Shown piece after piece: positions 19,822 through 31,724 of a DNA stretch of 64,000 bases. The DNA is from Hyaloperonospora brassicae (lineage: Eukaryota; Oomycota; Peronosporomycetes; Peronosporales; Peronosporaceae). The notes under the pieces were generated by a model. That model did no database searches. It saw nothing but the letters and a program-made list of their open reading frames with translations, and was not told the origin of the DNA. Position numbers and translations under genes: made by a program. The stretch lies in assembly GCA_947650285.1 (NCBI GenBank), contig CANTFL010001490.1, forward strand, positions 62,001 through 126,000, in the 5' to 3' direction. Position 1 is the stretch's first letter, and each line of letters starts with the position of its first letter.

Positions 19822-22008
19822 ATATCGAGGTCCATATGCGGTATCAAGTACCCCCCCCCCCCGTAAGTGGGCAGCCCTCCACACTGAGTTTTTAAGGGCT
19901 TATTACGTAGTTATGAGACCCCACTCTACACCGTCTCATCTTCATCTTGGACTGTACCTACATCATATTTTTCATTCATTTACCACCGACTTTAGCGTCA
20001 TCATATTTCCCTTCGATTGACTCACTTGTCTATTTCGGGACGAGAGCCCCGTTACCGTCCTACAACACAATGGAGTGAGGAAATGCCCTCTATGTTTATT
20101 TGTCAATAAAATCATACAAATTTGTGATTTCAAACAATATGCATCAATTGCGGATATAATAACTAGCTCATTGAAACCACTAAAATAAGGAATTGATATT
20201 TAATGACTTATCGAATTCGTCTGGAACTACGAAGATCAAATAATATTGCAAACACGCGCAGTATCCGCTGTTGCAGATATTGGCTGTATCTATGTAAATA
20301 TAATTATATCAAACATCGTATTTACTTATGATAAAAAGTTTCTTCATTACATCACCCCCTCTCGAAGTTGCGCTTACCGCAACGTAAGTGCTATCCTTAA
20401 AAAAGTTTCTTCTTCAAAAAGGTCCCGACGAAAATCACACGGCATAACTTCTCGGTCGTCGAATCTGCTCTATGATACACATCTGAGCCGCATAATTCCA
20501 AATCTCTCGCACAAAGAGATACAAAACAACAGTTAAAGTCAATAGATGACGATACGAAGAAAGCAGGCACCGCAAGGTCATAGACGATGACTTGACCTTA
20601 AGGGTTTTGCTCAGCGTGAAGGTGCCAAAAAGTATTTTTTACTTCAGCATATGAAGAATCGATTGACACGGTACCTACCGTGCGTAAAAAATGAATACCA
20701 CTGGTACAATGACGACGCGCTGTAACGATCTTAATTTGTCTCAATCCGACGCTGATACGCGAGTCTACGTAACGGAACTTTATTCACGTTCTGTATAGAT
20801 CGGCGAGATAATATGCACGGCTTGCACGATATAGGCGATTAAACCGAAGTGTAAATCGCCTGACGCGTGAAAAGAAGCGCATGAGTTACGTCCGTATTCG
20901 TGAGGGTGCTTGTCGTGTAACACGGTGAGACCACGTCCGATCCAGCAGGAATGGGACGACTTGGTGTGTGCACATGAAATACTTTAGCAGGTCCGATCAA
21001 AAATCGGACGCTCTTAAAGGAGCCTCTCAGAATATTATGTATTTGCGCTGCGTCGCACGCAAGAGCGTCCTGTCGACCGACGGTGTCGTTAAAGCAGGCG
21101 CGACCACACGAAGTTAGACCTCCGTAGTCGTTTACAAAGCCGTGACCGACTGCCACATTTTTTAAAAGCTCTTGAACCTCATCGTAGACATCAGAGCTGT
21201 CGAAAGATCGTCATCGATCGCCATATTGTGAGTGCCACGGATCGCAGTTTTGTCGATGGAGCTTACGGCGTCGGTCACAGTCGCTGACCACTTACTAGAC
21301 TCATTCCCCTCGACAACGTCAGGAACATTGGGAGCTAACATAATTCGAGAATTACACGTGTTGTCTGATGGTAAATGTCCCTACCAGCGTGCAACATTAT
21401 GCCTTTCGGTTTGATTCTTTGATGGAGCCGAGTCATTACTCAACGCATTACCCGTAAGATTTTATAGACCGATAATAACGTACACAATTTTACGTCGCGC
21501 ACACGAGGCATATACTAAGGGAGAAGACATCCGGGCGGAAGGTCTCCTGGATTGGGCGCCAACTTATAATCGGACACCAATACCGTCGAAATAAAAGCTG
21601 CGTTTTCTTCGTGCTGAAACCAAAGAGGCGGAGAATGGAATCCTCGATGCTCCCGAGATGGCTGAGAGAGCTCGCTATCGCAAATTTGCTGCGATGAGGC
21701 TGACGATAGGACTCAGCGGGACTATCAGAGGTTGGTGAAGTCGTTGCGACATCTTAAGACTAATGCGCATAAAGTTTTTCAGCAAAATAATCTTACACGC
21801 GCTCGTATAGGACTTGGTTTTAGTCGACCTCAGCGTCGTCGATCGAAAATGTCGAAATTTGAGCAGGCATCAAAGGGTATAAGCAACATAAATGAAGATC
21901 TTTCGGTTGCTTGGCTATGAGGCTACCGACATAGCAGTTCGGATGCAAACGAAAAATGGTAGGTATGTCCAGTTTGTAAGCAATTACGGGTGCGTAATGA
22001 AACTAAAA

Positions 22009-22464
22009 TGTAGCAAAGCTACACAGCCTCTTAAGTCAGAGGAAGACGTAACGCTCTACGAGCAACTTTGGTTTAAAGAACCCGACTCAGGGAGTCAACA
22101 AGCTCAGAGAGCTAACGGTCCTTGTTCCAGGGTAAACGAACAATTGAAAAGGATCACAGCACAGATTAGTGCTCAAGAGCAGCTACCTTTACAGTCGTTT
22201 CTAGCTCTTACGATCAAGACGCCCCGTGCGGCACGTGTCTTATGTTGATCAGAATGAAAACTGAACTTTATTTCTGTTTATCTAAAAGAACATCTCAGAA
22301 CAACGCAATTAAACTAGTCACTACTGTTCTAACTAAAACATCCTAAAAGATCTCGTCATTCGGTGGCTGACACAAGTCAGCCCCTGACAATTGATCCGGT
22401 ATTCTAATATCATTTTATGGGACTAGTTCTTTTGTGTACCAAACATGCTATGTAACCCGTTACA
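22009..22464 (-). repeat. 3' LTR of element C
   Basis: 456 bp, from TGTAGCAAAGCTACACAGCC to CTATGTAACCCGTTACA. The terminal TGTAGC-GCTACA forms a small palindrome. Just outside, the minus strand reads GGTGAGGGAGAG, a purine-rich tract that fits a polypurine tract. Confidence 0.92.
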
Positions 22465-22506
22465 CTCTCCCTCACCACACTGACGTTACCACGAAACTCA
22501 ATCGAA

Positions 22507-23910
22507 TTGTTCCCTCAAGTAGGTCGGTGTGTGTACACCTTAACCTCACAATTTGTCAAAACACGAAACACCATGGCATCGCCACCTAACGAGTCTCGAA
22601 ATCTTTCTTACTACCTCAAATTTGATGAGAATTTAAAGGATGGTAGCGAAACCAATTTTCATACAGATGACGGAAAAATGTCCAACCCCCTGTGTCTGAG
22701 GCTCGACATTTCACAGTAACATATCCATTAGTTGAACGTGATGAGATCACCGCGCCAATGGCGCAGCATCATGTTATAGATTCCGGTAAACACATTATCA
22801 CCAACCCGCTAAAGGAGCAACAATAGTTAGTTCTCCAGCGTGAGAAGATTGCTCTTCGTCGCGCTCAGACCAAGAGACTCGTATAATACCGGAGCTTTAT
22901 GTGTTCTCAACACCTGACCTATGAAGCGGCTTCGTCAAATGGGAGGCCGTAGCCTTTAAGAATGAGCCATTACCCCAGAGGCTACATTACCAGAAGACAT
23001 CGCCTTCTGCCAAATTCTGCATGAGAGATATCTCGACCCATTATTGACCACACAAGGTCTGTACAAGTCACACTTTGGGAGCCTCACTCGTAATGTTTCG
23101 GTTAGACCGATAAAAGGCGTATCCATTTTGTTCTCCGCCGGTGATCTGCCTGAAGAGGAGGACAACCAATCTATCCTCTGGGTGGAACGCAAGCGACACC
23201 TCAGTGGCAAGAAAGATCTTAGAGCAAGTGCCGATGTGGCTGATGTTTGTTTGGAATGAAAGCTTCGGTACGAATACATTAAGGTCAAGGTGAGAGGCCA
23301 ACTGCACAATCAAATGCGGTATGCTTCGGCTAAGCCGGTAGCCGCGGGATATGACACAATGGTGCGGAGCAACCCGCTTCCTCCTACAACTATTAATGAG
23401 AAGCGCGCTCAGTTGAGAGTTTACTCTTGCCGCGATGCTCAAAAACATCCACGGCGTATGAGAAATCGTGCCGAAGGGGTGTCTCAAACTCCCACAAGTT
23501 CTTTGACTCCGGGTACCTTCGCCAATTCAAAAGATACTGGTATTGGCCATGAAGACGACGTCGTTTCAGGAGCCTCTCTACATGGAACTGGACGCTCACT
23601 TGCTCATGAAGCAGAGTCGGTGGCGGTCGGTGTACCGAAGTAGGAGCATGAGAAGGTGCGTCTCGAGCTGAGTGGTCTCCGTGAGACATTGAGTAAGACT
23701 CAGAGTGCGTTTACCGCGATGCGAGCAAGTGTTAAGGCGTTGCGGTTGGGGCAAATACGTGTCCAGGCATTGAAGTTGGGCCAAGTCCAAACGAAATCGC
23801 AGCTTGACCTCCTGATACGGATTCAGCAACCAATGGCAAGGCTTGCTTGCGCGGTGAAAGCACCTCCAAGTTCACTTGGGACGGACCCCGACACTGCTTA
23901 TGCAAGCTAA
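22507..23910 (+). pseudogene. Antisense-strand coding remnants of element C
   Basis: Opposite to pol and beside the 3' LTR, where A/B/G carry their antisense ORFs. Visible pieces are 22507-22719 (MASPPNESRNLSYYLKF), 23044-23259 (SLTRNVSVRPIKGVSILFSA), and 23290-23643 plus 23656-23910, which share one frame broken by a single TAG. The last ends in a helix-like charged stretch (VRLELSGLRETLSKTQSAF). No residue-level similarity to the B/G Cys domain is evident. The analogy rests on position, strand and the terminal helix. Confidence 0.4.
23393..23689 (-). pseudogene. Element C chromodomain
   Basis: Chromodomain-like FHVERLLKRRRLHG and YQYLLNWRRYPESKNLWEF at about residues 35-70 of a 98-codon frame. 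A Pro/His-rich segment precedes it. It overlaps the antisense remnant, as in G. Confidence 0.75.
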
Positions 23911-23992
23911 CGTATAACACAGGGTGTTTGCGCAATTTGCGCGGAAGAATGAGCGTATCGCAAGTCTCTTCTTCGAGACGACCGTGAATGGT

Positions 23993-24590
23993 TCAATGAT
24001 GTGCAAACGCCTTTATCTTGAAGACAGCAGACACAACATTTGTAGGTAGGTTTTTAGCATTGAGTAGAACTTGGTCTCCGACCTCATAACGTTCAATACA
24101 ACTTCTGCCTTTATCATCGGCTTGTTCCTTCTGCTTATCTTGGCTATCAGTCAGTGCGTCACACACATGTCGTGAGATATTCAATTGCGTTGCGAGAAAC
24201 TCGCTTACCTGTTTTTAAACAGTAGCAAGGCTGATATCAGCAAGCCGATCGGCAACTTCTTCCCCACCAAGCCTTGAACGACGTAGTTGTAGCGTTAACG
24301 GAACGCGAGGGTGTGTGAGATTATTCACATAAAACGGTGTGTAGCCGGTGGAGGCACGCACGGCGTTATTCAACGCAAACTCAACAACAGGGAGCATCTA
24401 TCTCCAACGCTTAGGCGTTTCAGAGCAAACACTTCGTAATATGTCACCAATGACGCGATTTTTTCGCTCAGTTTGACCATCATTCTGCGGATGATCCGCT
24501 GTGGACACGTCCAAACATGTGCCGAGCACCTTGAAGATGGACGTCCAAAACTTTTCAGTGAAGCGAGGATCTTAATCAGAGACAATTTCC
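23993..24590 (-). pseudogene. Element C integrase, core end and C-terminus
   Basis: Core end PVVEFALNNAVRASTGYTPF and NNLTHPRVPL (24215-24397), then the C-terminal SH3-like start YEVGDQVLLNAKNLPT (23993-24184). 24370-24585 contains the region that should hold the catalytic Glu but is frame-shifted. Several stops. Confidence 0.8.
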
Positions 24591-24738
24591 TACGTCAAGC
24601 CGTGTTGTCGAAACACTTGATCGATAAACAGCGTAGCTGTAACCTCACCATCAATGTCATCCGGCACCGCCGCCAAGAGATCCATCTTGCTCAAACGATC
24701 AACAAAGACCACAATACCCGTATTTCCATACAAATCCT

Positions 24739-25053
24739 TCAATTATCTGAACAGGAAGTCCATGCTGATGAACTCCCAACACCCATGGGTATAGGCAAGC
24801 TAGCCAGCGGCTCGGCTCCATGAGGTGAGGGTTTCACCCGTTGACACGTTTCACACGTACGCACATATGTGCTCACCCATTTGTATAGTTTGGGCCACCA
24901 ATAGCATTGGCTAACTGAGCCGTAGGTCTTCTCACAACCGAGATGACCACTCAACGCAGTACCATGTGCCTCATAGAGGATCCGATACTTCAACTCCTCA
25001 TTATGAGGGACAACGATGCGAGGGGTATCCTCCACATCTGTGCTATAGCACAA
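24739..25053 (-). pseudogene. Element C integrase zinc-finger region
   Basis: 104 codons: YRILYEAHGTALSGHLGCEK, then TCETCQRVKPSPHG. These are the HHCC zinc finger of a gypsy integrase. The frame is lost at the first catalytic Asp region (SSAWTSCSDN). Confidence 0.85.
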
Positions 25054-25122
25054 CAGGCCTTGATCGACGAAATATCGATGTTACCTCGCACGTAAATGTG
25101 TCGACAATTCTATGTTCGAGTT

Positions 25123-25716
25123 TCAAAACCTCTCGCTCCCTAGAGCACGTAGCAGAGCTACACAGTGTTCATCCTTGGCATATGCCGTACGGATTAGGTC
25201 AGTGGCCGACGACGACAGAGTCGTACCATAAGCAAGCTCACTGTCAGGCCTGCGTGACAACGCATAATCCAAAGCATTCTGCTTGCCTGGCTTATACTCC
25301 ACCTCAAAGTTGTACTCGGCAAAGAAGGAAAGAAAACGAGCCATTCTGTGAGAGAGGTGAGACGACTGGGTCGCAGTGCGTAGTGACGCATGATCTGTAT
25401 AGATCACAGACGGCTTAGAGCCAAGAAGATGAACTCTGAATTTGACGAGAGCACACTTCACCGCAAGTAGCTCTTTGTCATGAAAAAAATAGTTCTTTTT
25501 TGCATCATGCATCTGCCGGGACTCAAATGCAATGACGCGTTCCCGTCCATAAGAATCTGTCTGTAACAGGGCTCCGCCTATGGCAAAGTCGGATGCGTCA
25601 CAGACGACACTGACAGATCGATCAGGATCAGGCAAAGCCAAGATTGGCGCATGAAGGAGACTCTCCTTTACTGCTTGAGAAGAATTATGCTCGGAGCTAG
25701 TCCAGCACCATTCCAC
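25123..25716 (-). pseudogene. Element C RNase H
   Basis: 197 codons: VVCDASDFAIGGALLQ, KELLAVKCALVKFRVHLL, YTDHASLRTATQSSHLSHRM, EYKPGKQNALDYALSRRPD. The last catalytic Asp is in a Y-ALSR context (DYALSR; B and G have VDALSR/ADALSR), so it may be displaced. Confidence 0.88.
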
Positions 25717-25719
25717 ATC

Positions 25720-26480
25720 CTTTTTTGGAGATTGGATTATGTCCGAGCCATATCTGCGTAATTTGCACTGTACTTGTGCAAGTAATTGGCAAGACCAATC
25801 TACTCACGTAAGTCCTTTTGGTTCTTTGGAACCGGCCAATAAACTATGGCTTTTCCCTTAGCGGGATCCGCTCTAAGGCCTCGCTAATCAATAAAGCACT
25901 TTAAAAAGGGAATCCCTTCTGCACCAAAGATGCACTTGGACGCGTTGGCGTACAACTTATTCGTGCGCATGCACTCGAGCACCGCTCGTAAATGGTCAAT
26001 GTGATGGTCCACATCTGACCGACCGTTCATAGCACGACTATGGACAAAGATGTCATCAAAGTACGTCTGTGCATAGCCTCGATGAGGTCCAAACAATTGT
26101 GTCACAAGACGATTGAACGTAGCCGGGGCATTTGATAACCCTTACGGCATGACGAGCCACTCCCAGATCATACCTCTTCTAGTGCTGACTGGTGTCAGCA
26201 ATATTTCGCTTTCTCTCCTGAGAAGCTGGTAATAACCATCGACTAGGTCGAGCGCACTGTACATCTTACATCCCACCGTATTGTTCTGAAGAACATTCTT
26301 CCTCTGAATTAGTGTCTGAGCCGGGATGGTGGCCGCATTAAGCTTATTGTAAGCATGAACAATGCGCCACTTTTCATTGGGATTTTAGACACAAAACATC
26401 GGTGTAATATGAGGAGGTTCGCTTAAACGAACCATACCAGCCGCGTGCTTTGCACGAAAGAAGTCGTTAATGACGTAACA
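25720..26480 (-). pseudogene. Element C reverse transcriptase
   Basis: YFDDIFVHSRAMNGRSDVDH (25884-26105) gives the catalytic box. Upstream the minus strand reads KWRIVHAYNKLNAATIPAQT, SALDLVDGYYQLLRREKEIL and GLSNAPATFNRLV, with stops inside FCV-NP and MP-GLS. It is clearly a homologue of the B/G RT but an independent lineage. Confidence 0.85.
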
Positions 26481-26558
26481 CTATTATTTCGGTATAGACC
26501 TCTGCCGCGTTACGCAGTAATAAGTTATAGCACTAAGTCACTTTCATGACGTACACCT

Positions 26559-27077
26559 CTATTGGGAGGTAAGACGGACGGTGGGTCGTGACAGTCTACG
26601 TCTTGTAATTTCTTTAATAAAATAAAAATGGATCCAGAGGATCCTTAAGGATTGAAGACATATTACGCGCACAAAGTATCGCTTTCGTGGCCTCAAGTCA
26701 AGGACGGACTCGTCTAATAACGAGGATGAGTTCAACTCAGCGTCGGGTTGAATGACCACTAAATCGCATAAACCTCCTGCCTGCAAGGCTTGGCAGAATT
26801 CGCCATTCGACATTTCGTCTAGTTCAAATATAGTAAATTAGGACGGAAGAGTCTCTAGACTAATTTTGCCATCAACATGGCCAGTCACTACATTGACAAG
26901 TGTATATAGTGTGTTAGTACTTTTATCACTTTGTGACACCTCGGACGTTTGGCGCTTAAGATATGCCACCCGACGCCGATATTGTTTAATCAAAGAAACC
27001 CTATACCTGATAGAACCCTGGAAAATAGATCCTCCGAGGTTGTTATTTATCTTAGCACGCTCTATACCAGAGCTCAT
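26559..27077 (-). pseudogene. Element C protease-RT linker
   Basis: [13 protein letters not shown] at 26559-26813 parallels LSSSSMDERVLDEK in B. 26838-27077 covers the linker nearer protease (NTLYTLVNVVTG). Both are short and frame-shifted. Confidence 0.5.
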
Positions 27078-27589
27078 GTCTTAAACGACATCTGGTGAAG
27101 TGTTACGTAACTCGGACACTGTACCCAGTGAATTTACACGTACCACTTCACTTACATCATCCGGGCCTAGCCCTGAATGCTTTGGCTTCTAGCCATCAAT
27201 GTCATTACCGACATTCAGTGAGGTGCCACCTCGGACGCCCTCACTTGGTGGAATTTCACGTGCCACCACTCTCACATCAGAGGAATTACATTTGTGATGA
27301 CTCAGCCCCAGGTCAACCATGCCTGCAGCATGCAGTGACGCTGTATCACAACGATTATCACTCAACGGCGTATAACTGCCTTCACATACGGTGAAAGAGC
27401 TCCGCTCAATATTGATGTCATTGACATTAAAGTTAATTAACTATGCCATACCAATGTCCAGCACATTGACATCTTCCGTCAAGGGCTCGCGCCAATAGCG
27501 CCTTTGTTGCCTAGCAGAGGTGGGTTCATGACTCTCCAAAGCTTCTCTAGAAACATTGCGCGTGGCGCCTAAGGTCTAAGACCTCCAAT

Positions 27590-27910
27590 CAATCCATGGC
27601 TCGTGGCGTTCAAGCCAAGCCATACCCAGGATGAGAGCATATCTCGAATCCAAATAGAGGACAAGACAGCGTATAATGCTGTCAAAGTCCGAAACTTCAC
27701 ATCTGAGTTCAACGGAACTTTAGAAACCGTGACGCGACTACCAGTCGCTAAACGAACGGTGAGCGAATCACCTTCATGCGCTTTAAGCGCTTCAATGTCC
27801 CGCTGACTTTCCTCAAGGGAATGACGTCGAGCATAATTGCATGATGCTCCGGAGACGATTAAACTCGATCAATGCTTTTCAAAGCCTTTCACAGTCGCAT
27901 CGGTGACTAA
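27590..27910 (-). pseudogene. Element C protease with lost catalytic Asp
   Basis: The minus strand reads SLIVSGASCNYARRHSLEES and, downstream, LTVRLATGSRVTVSKV, YLDSRYALILGMAWLERHEP. This aligns with LVDCGASNNFVRR and VILGLPWLRRYEP of B. The position of the active-site Asp is Val (GTC instead of GAC). Confidence 0.75.
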
Positions 27911-28880
27911 CAAGCCAGACTTGTATCCACGTTCTGTGATGTTGGGCACATAGCTCGGCCGGGCTACGGCCTTTTTTTTCTACCTCGTAGAGTAGTGACA
28001 GAACCTACTTCTTCCCCATTAGGGAGCCCCGCGCCTACCGGGTATCGACGTTTCTCCGTGCCATACCAGATTTCTGGTTGATGCCGAGGTTTCGACTCAT
28101 GTAAGTCTGTTCTTGCTTACGCAAAGGACAAGTGGGATGCAAGAATTTAGTGCTTCATCACATATAATAACGTCTCACATCATGTCGTTTCTCTGCAATA
28201 CAAAGCTCAGCATCTTCTTCATCTTCAGTATTGATGAGGTCCACCGGTTCGGGCTTACAGCAAGCCGAAGTAGTTGCTGAGGCTGCCTTCGCGAAGTTTG
28301 AATTGTACTTGATCCAACTAAGTCTGGCCGACTCGATGTTGTGCTCAGAGTTCAGAGCGATGATCGCCGCCTCTTCAAACGTCGAGGGATGGACATGAAA
28401 GGCCTAGGTTCTGGCAATGCCATTACAAAGACCTTCCACGAAGACAGTCACATAGACTGTCTCAGGGAGAGGGTCAGACTGCATAGCAGCCATCAGAGTT
28501 CTCAACATTTGGACCTATTCCGTTAACCCATTCTTACCCTGACGGGTGGACAAGGAGCGTGAGCGCACGCGATAAGCCTGGTTAGGCGGCGAGAAAACTC
28601 GCAAAAGGTCTAACTTGAGCGAATCCCATGTGGGAAACGATTAGTCGACAGACGTGCCACACGTCAGCGCCCACTCTCTAGCTCTTCCATCGATGTTGGA
28701 GAAGGCCGGGGAGACCCGCTGATACTCCAGTGAGAAAAGGCCAGAGCTCATGGCCATCTCAATCTCACGGATCCAGAGGGTCACGTTGCCCTCCTCCTTC
28801 CTCGAGTAATTTTTGACGTCCACCCTAACGGGACGAGGCTTAGCCTCTACGTCTGGCATTGCCACAACGCTTGTTGGCAT
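27911..28880 (-). pseudogene. gag: Element C Gag remnants
   Basis: 28641-28880 reads RPVRVDVKNYSRKEEGNVTL, WIREIEMAMSSGL, IDGRAREWAL, matching the Gag core of B (VDISKYSG, LAGRAKTWSLGL). 27911-28640 is eroded; a possible knuckle region (HPTCPLRKQEQ) lies near 28100. 28881-29109 shows no clear coding. Confidence 0.65.
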
Positions 28881-29109
28881 AGCCGGCGCTGCTTGGTTTT
28901 AAACCTGACCTAAATAGGCCGTTCCATAATGCATGAAGGTCTCGACACGGCCATTCAGCACGTTGGTATCTTGTGCAGATAGAAAATCCACATACTCTGG
29001 GCCTACAATCGAGGTCGGCTTATCAAGCGCGACCTTTTACGCCTTAGTAAGGGTGTAATTATCCGTTTCCAAAAAGGATCAGTCGTGACAGTGAGACTCA
29101 GGTGTAGAT

Positions 29110-29127
29110 TAGTTGTAAGTGCTACCA
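29110..29127 (-). promoter_or_regulatory. Primer binding site (element C)
   Basis: The minus strand starts TGGTAGCACTTACAAC two bases inside the 5' LTR. Its first 11 bases equal those in element G. Confidence 0.65.
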
Positions 29128-29129
29128 AG

Positions 29130-29585
29130 TGTAGCGGAGCTACACAGCTCCTTAAGTCAGAGGAAGACGTAACGCTCTACGAGCAACTTTGTTTTAAAGA
29201 ACCCGACTCAGGGAGTCAACAAGCTCAGAGAGCTAACGGTCCTTGTTCCAGGGTAAACGAACAATTGAAAAGGATCACAGCACAGATTAGTGCTCAAGAG
29301 CAGCTACCTTTACAGTCGTTTCTAGCTCTTACGATCAAGACGCCCCGTGCGGCACGTGTCTTATGTTGATCAGAATGAAAACTGAACTTTATTTCTGTTT
29401 ATCTAAAAGAACATCTCAGAACAACGCAATTAAACTAGTCACTACTGTTCTGATTATAACCTCCTAAAAGATCTCGTCATTCGGTGGCTGACACACGTCA
29501 GCTCCTGACAATTGATCCGGTATTCTAATATCATTTTATGGGACTAGTTCCTTTGTGTACCAAACATGCTATGTAACCCGTTACA
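29130..29585 (-). repeat. 5' LTR of element C
   Basis: 456 bp, same length as 22009-22464 and nearly identical (a few substitutions, for example TGTAGCGGAGCTACACAGCTC at the start). A matching open stretch (29085-29369 here, 21892-22248 in the other copy) is LTR sequence, not a gene. Confidence 0.93.
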
Positions 29586-29889
29586 CACACACCGGTTGTA
29601 TAAGCCCTTTACACGGAAGGGGTTAATATATTTTGGTCCTATATAATTAGCGCCCGGTGTCGTCACAGATTCATCACATACTGCACTTGTTGGTAATAAT
29701 ACTGTGTACCTTCTTTAAATGTCGTCATAGTCTTACGTCATTTATGTCAGTATTCTGATTTTGTTTATCCATGAATTGTTGAAAAGCAACAAAATCAAAA
29801 CGCGTGATCCCGTCCTGTTGTAATAGAAATTTGGTTACAGCAGCCGAACTCATCGGTGAAGTAGGTTATTTTGGAGCAAAATTACACAC

Positions 29890-30780
29890 ACAACAAGCGT
29901 CTTGGCGCATCGCGTCAAGACTCGATGCCGTTAAACCACGAAATGGGCAGGGTTAGTTGAATCGGCAGCAACTATTTCGTCAACATAATCAATAATCAAA
30001 TTATCGACGCGATGCCATACGCAGAACCCCCCCAACCAAGCTGAAAAACCGCCTATTCTAAATCTGATGGAGCAAGAAGCGCTTTACCGCGAGGTTGCCT
30101 TGCGCTGTTCACGAAGATAAGCGTTATCCTTGTTAACGCATGCATTGCATTATTAATTGCACATTCGTCAAGTGGGCGAAATGTGCTTCAAGACTTAAAT
30201 GATGCCGCATAAGGACACCATTAAGTACTTTGTTCACGCGTTCCGGTTATTCCATCGTCTCAAGATTAGTTGCCGTAGACATAAGTAATAGCATTTCCCA
30301 ATAGGTCGAGCAATTACGTGTCAAACGCCGAAATTAATTGCGGTATACAGTCCGAGACAATCGGATCTGGCAGGCCATGGTCCCTAAATATAAGATCGAT
30401 TAGGATATTTGCTGTCGTCTTCGCCGTAATATTTGCGGAGACTGGAGCTGAATGCGCAATATTGCTTTACCGATACACAAGTACCAGTACGGCCGTGCGT
30501 ATCTGTTGATTTCCTTATAGACCAACGATGAAATTTATGCTGACTGAGCGCCAGGCTTACGTGGCATTCGGAAGAGGTCGCAAACAGGCTTGTAAATAAG
30601 GTAGAGACGTAATACGCTCGTCTGATCCAGAAATGCGTACCCATATATCAGAACTTGTATGTTGCGCTTAAAACACGCTCGAAATAACCTCGAACGTCCT
30701 TTTGCGACCCAGGTGACCACCAGCTGTTTTTTATGAAATTTATACACTAAGTGTGCTCGAAGCTTGTCATCAGCATGAAT
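29890..30780 (-). pseudogene. Element E integrase
   Basis: Seen in pieces: GGHLGRKRTFEVISSVF (zinc-finger region, ~30.7 kb), INFIVGL and TAKTTANILIDLIFRDHGLP, DPIVSDC (core, 30.3-30.55 kb), ECAINNAMHALTR (~30.13 kb). There are multiple stops. Confidence 0.7.
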
Positions 30781-31359
30781 GACGACACGCTGTGAAAAAA
30801 AGACCTATCGTATACGTCAGCAGCGGACCATTAAGCGCGTAACGCTTGATGTTGTCTCGAGTGAATTTCGTCAACTTTGCGAGTGACCCCAAACTATGGT
30901 GTCATAGATTATTGATAGTTTCCGTGTAGAAAAAAGTATAAGGTTTAGGCTCAGCAATCTAAGTCTGTATCGACAGCATGGGTTTTGTTATCATGGCATT
31001 GAGATCAGCTGAATACCGTCTGACAAATGTCATCGTCTTTTTCATCAGCACTACCTGGCCGATGACCCATGTTTCGTCAAGGATTGTAATCAGGACGTCG
31101 GGAAACCGCCTCACTAAGAATGTAATTCTCGCCGGGCTTGTGAATACCAGGATTTATATTCTGAGAACTATGCAAAACAACGAACTATACGCTGGGACAA
31201 TTGAGGAGTCTTGACGACAGTACGCAGCGAGTAGTGGTTTATATTGATTGAAATTATCATCCGCCGAGCGCATATTCTCTATACATGATCAACGCATAAC
31301 TCATAGCCTAAGTTTCTTGTCTTTAGTCAAAAATTGCATAATAATATGTTTTATCCGTC

Positions 31360-31510
31360 GGAATGAAAACTCACAACGCGCTCTGGGCCGTCACCGTTGA
31401 ATTGCATTAGGGCGCATACAATCCCAAACTTGCTTGCGTCGCAGACCACGTGAAATGGCTTGAAAGTATCAAGCAGCATTATTGCTGTTGCGTCAGACAA
31501 TCTTATTTCA
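31360..31510 (-). pseudogene. Element E RNase H fragment
   Basis: The minus strand reads DTFKPFHVVCDASKFGIVCA, LMQFNGDGPERVVSF, the first catalytic Asp region of gypsy RNase H, then a stop. Confidence 0.85.
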
Positions 31511-31724
31511 CATAATTAGAGGCAAATTGTTAATCTATCTTTCACCCCCAAACTGCGTATTTCATTCAGTAAAGTTTATAATGGCAATAATGACTCGGCA
31601 TATGCCTTTGTATACTCATGTAAGTAATTACTAAGGCCAAGCAATTTACGTTGTCCAGTTTGGTTTGTAGGCGTAGGCTAGGAACGTATCGCGGACGCAT
31701 TATTACGAGCGGCACATACAAATT

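Larger units (their letters stand above)
17000..22008. other. Weak coding remnants, unassigned
   Basis: No intact gene. Open plus-strand pieces at 17827-18216, 19508-19720 and 19656-19895 and a plus-strand charged stretch near 21600-21920 look like eroded transposon protein, but no active-site motif is certain. A 38-base motif recurs at 18423-18460 and 19785-19821 (third copy at 32501). The stretch 20051-21190 shows nothing recognisable. Confidence 0.4.
22009..29585 (-). mobile_element. Element C: decayed gypsy chromovirus with paired LTRs
   Basis: LTRs of identical length (456 bp) at 22009-22464 and 29130-29585 enclose minus-strand gag, protease, RT, RNase H, integrase and chromodomain remnants, with plus-strand antisense remnants next to the 3' LTR. 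The LTRs are still nearly identical, yet pol is full of stops, so it may have been copied by a helper or kept similar by gene conversion. Flanking bases (TAAAA, CACAC) give no target duplication. Confidence 0.9.

Noticed and set aside
19840..19865. C-homopolymer and similar G-run near 14969
   Set aside because: Short homopolymers; may be sequencing artefacts.
20839..21156. 105-codon minus-strand frame, considered as an integrase or host gene
   Set aside because: No motif and no support from a second copy.
21892..22248. 118-codon open frame repeated at 29085-29369
   Set aside because: The two copies are the paired LTRs of element C; the shared reading frame is LTR sequence, not a duplicated gene.
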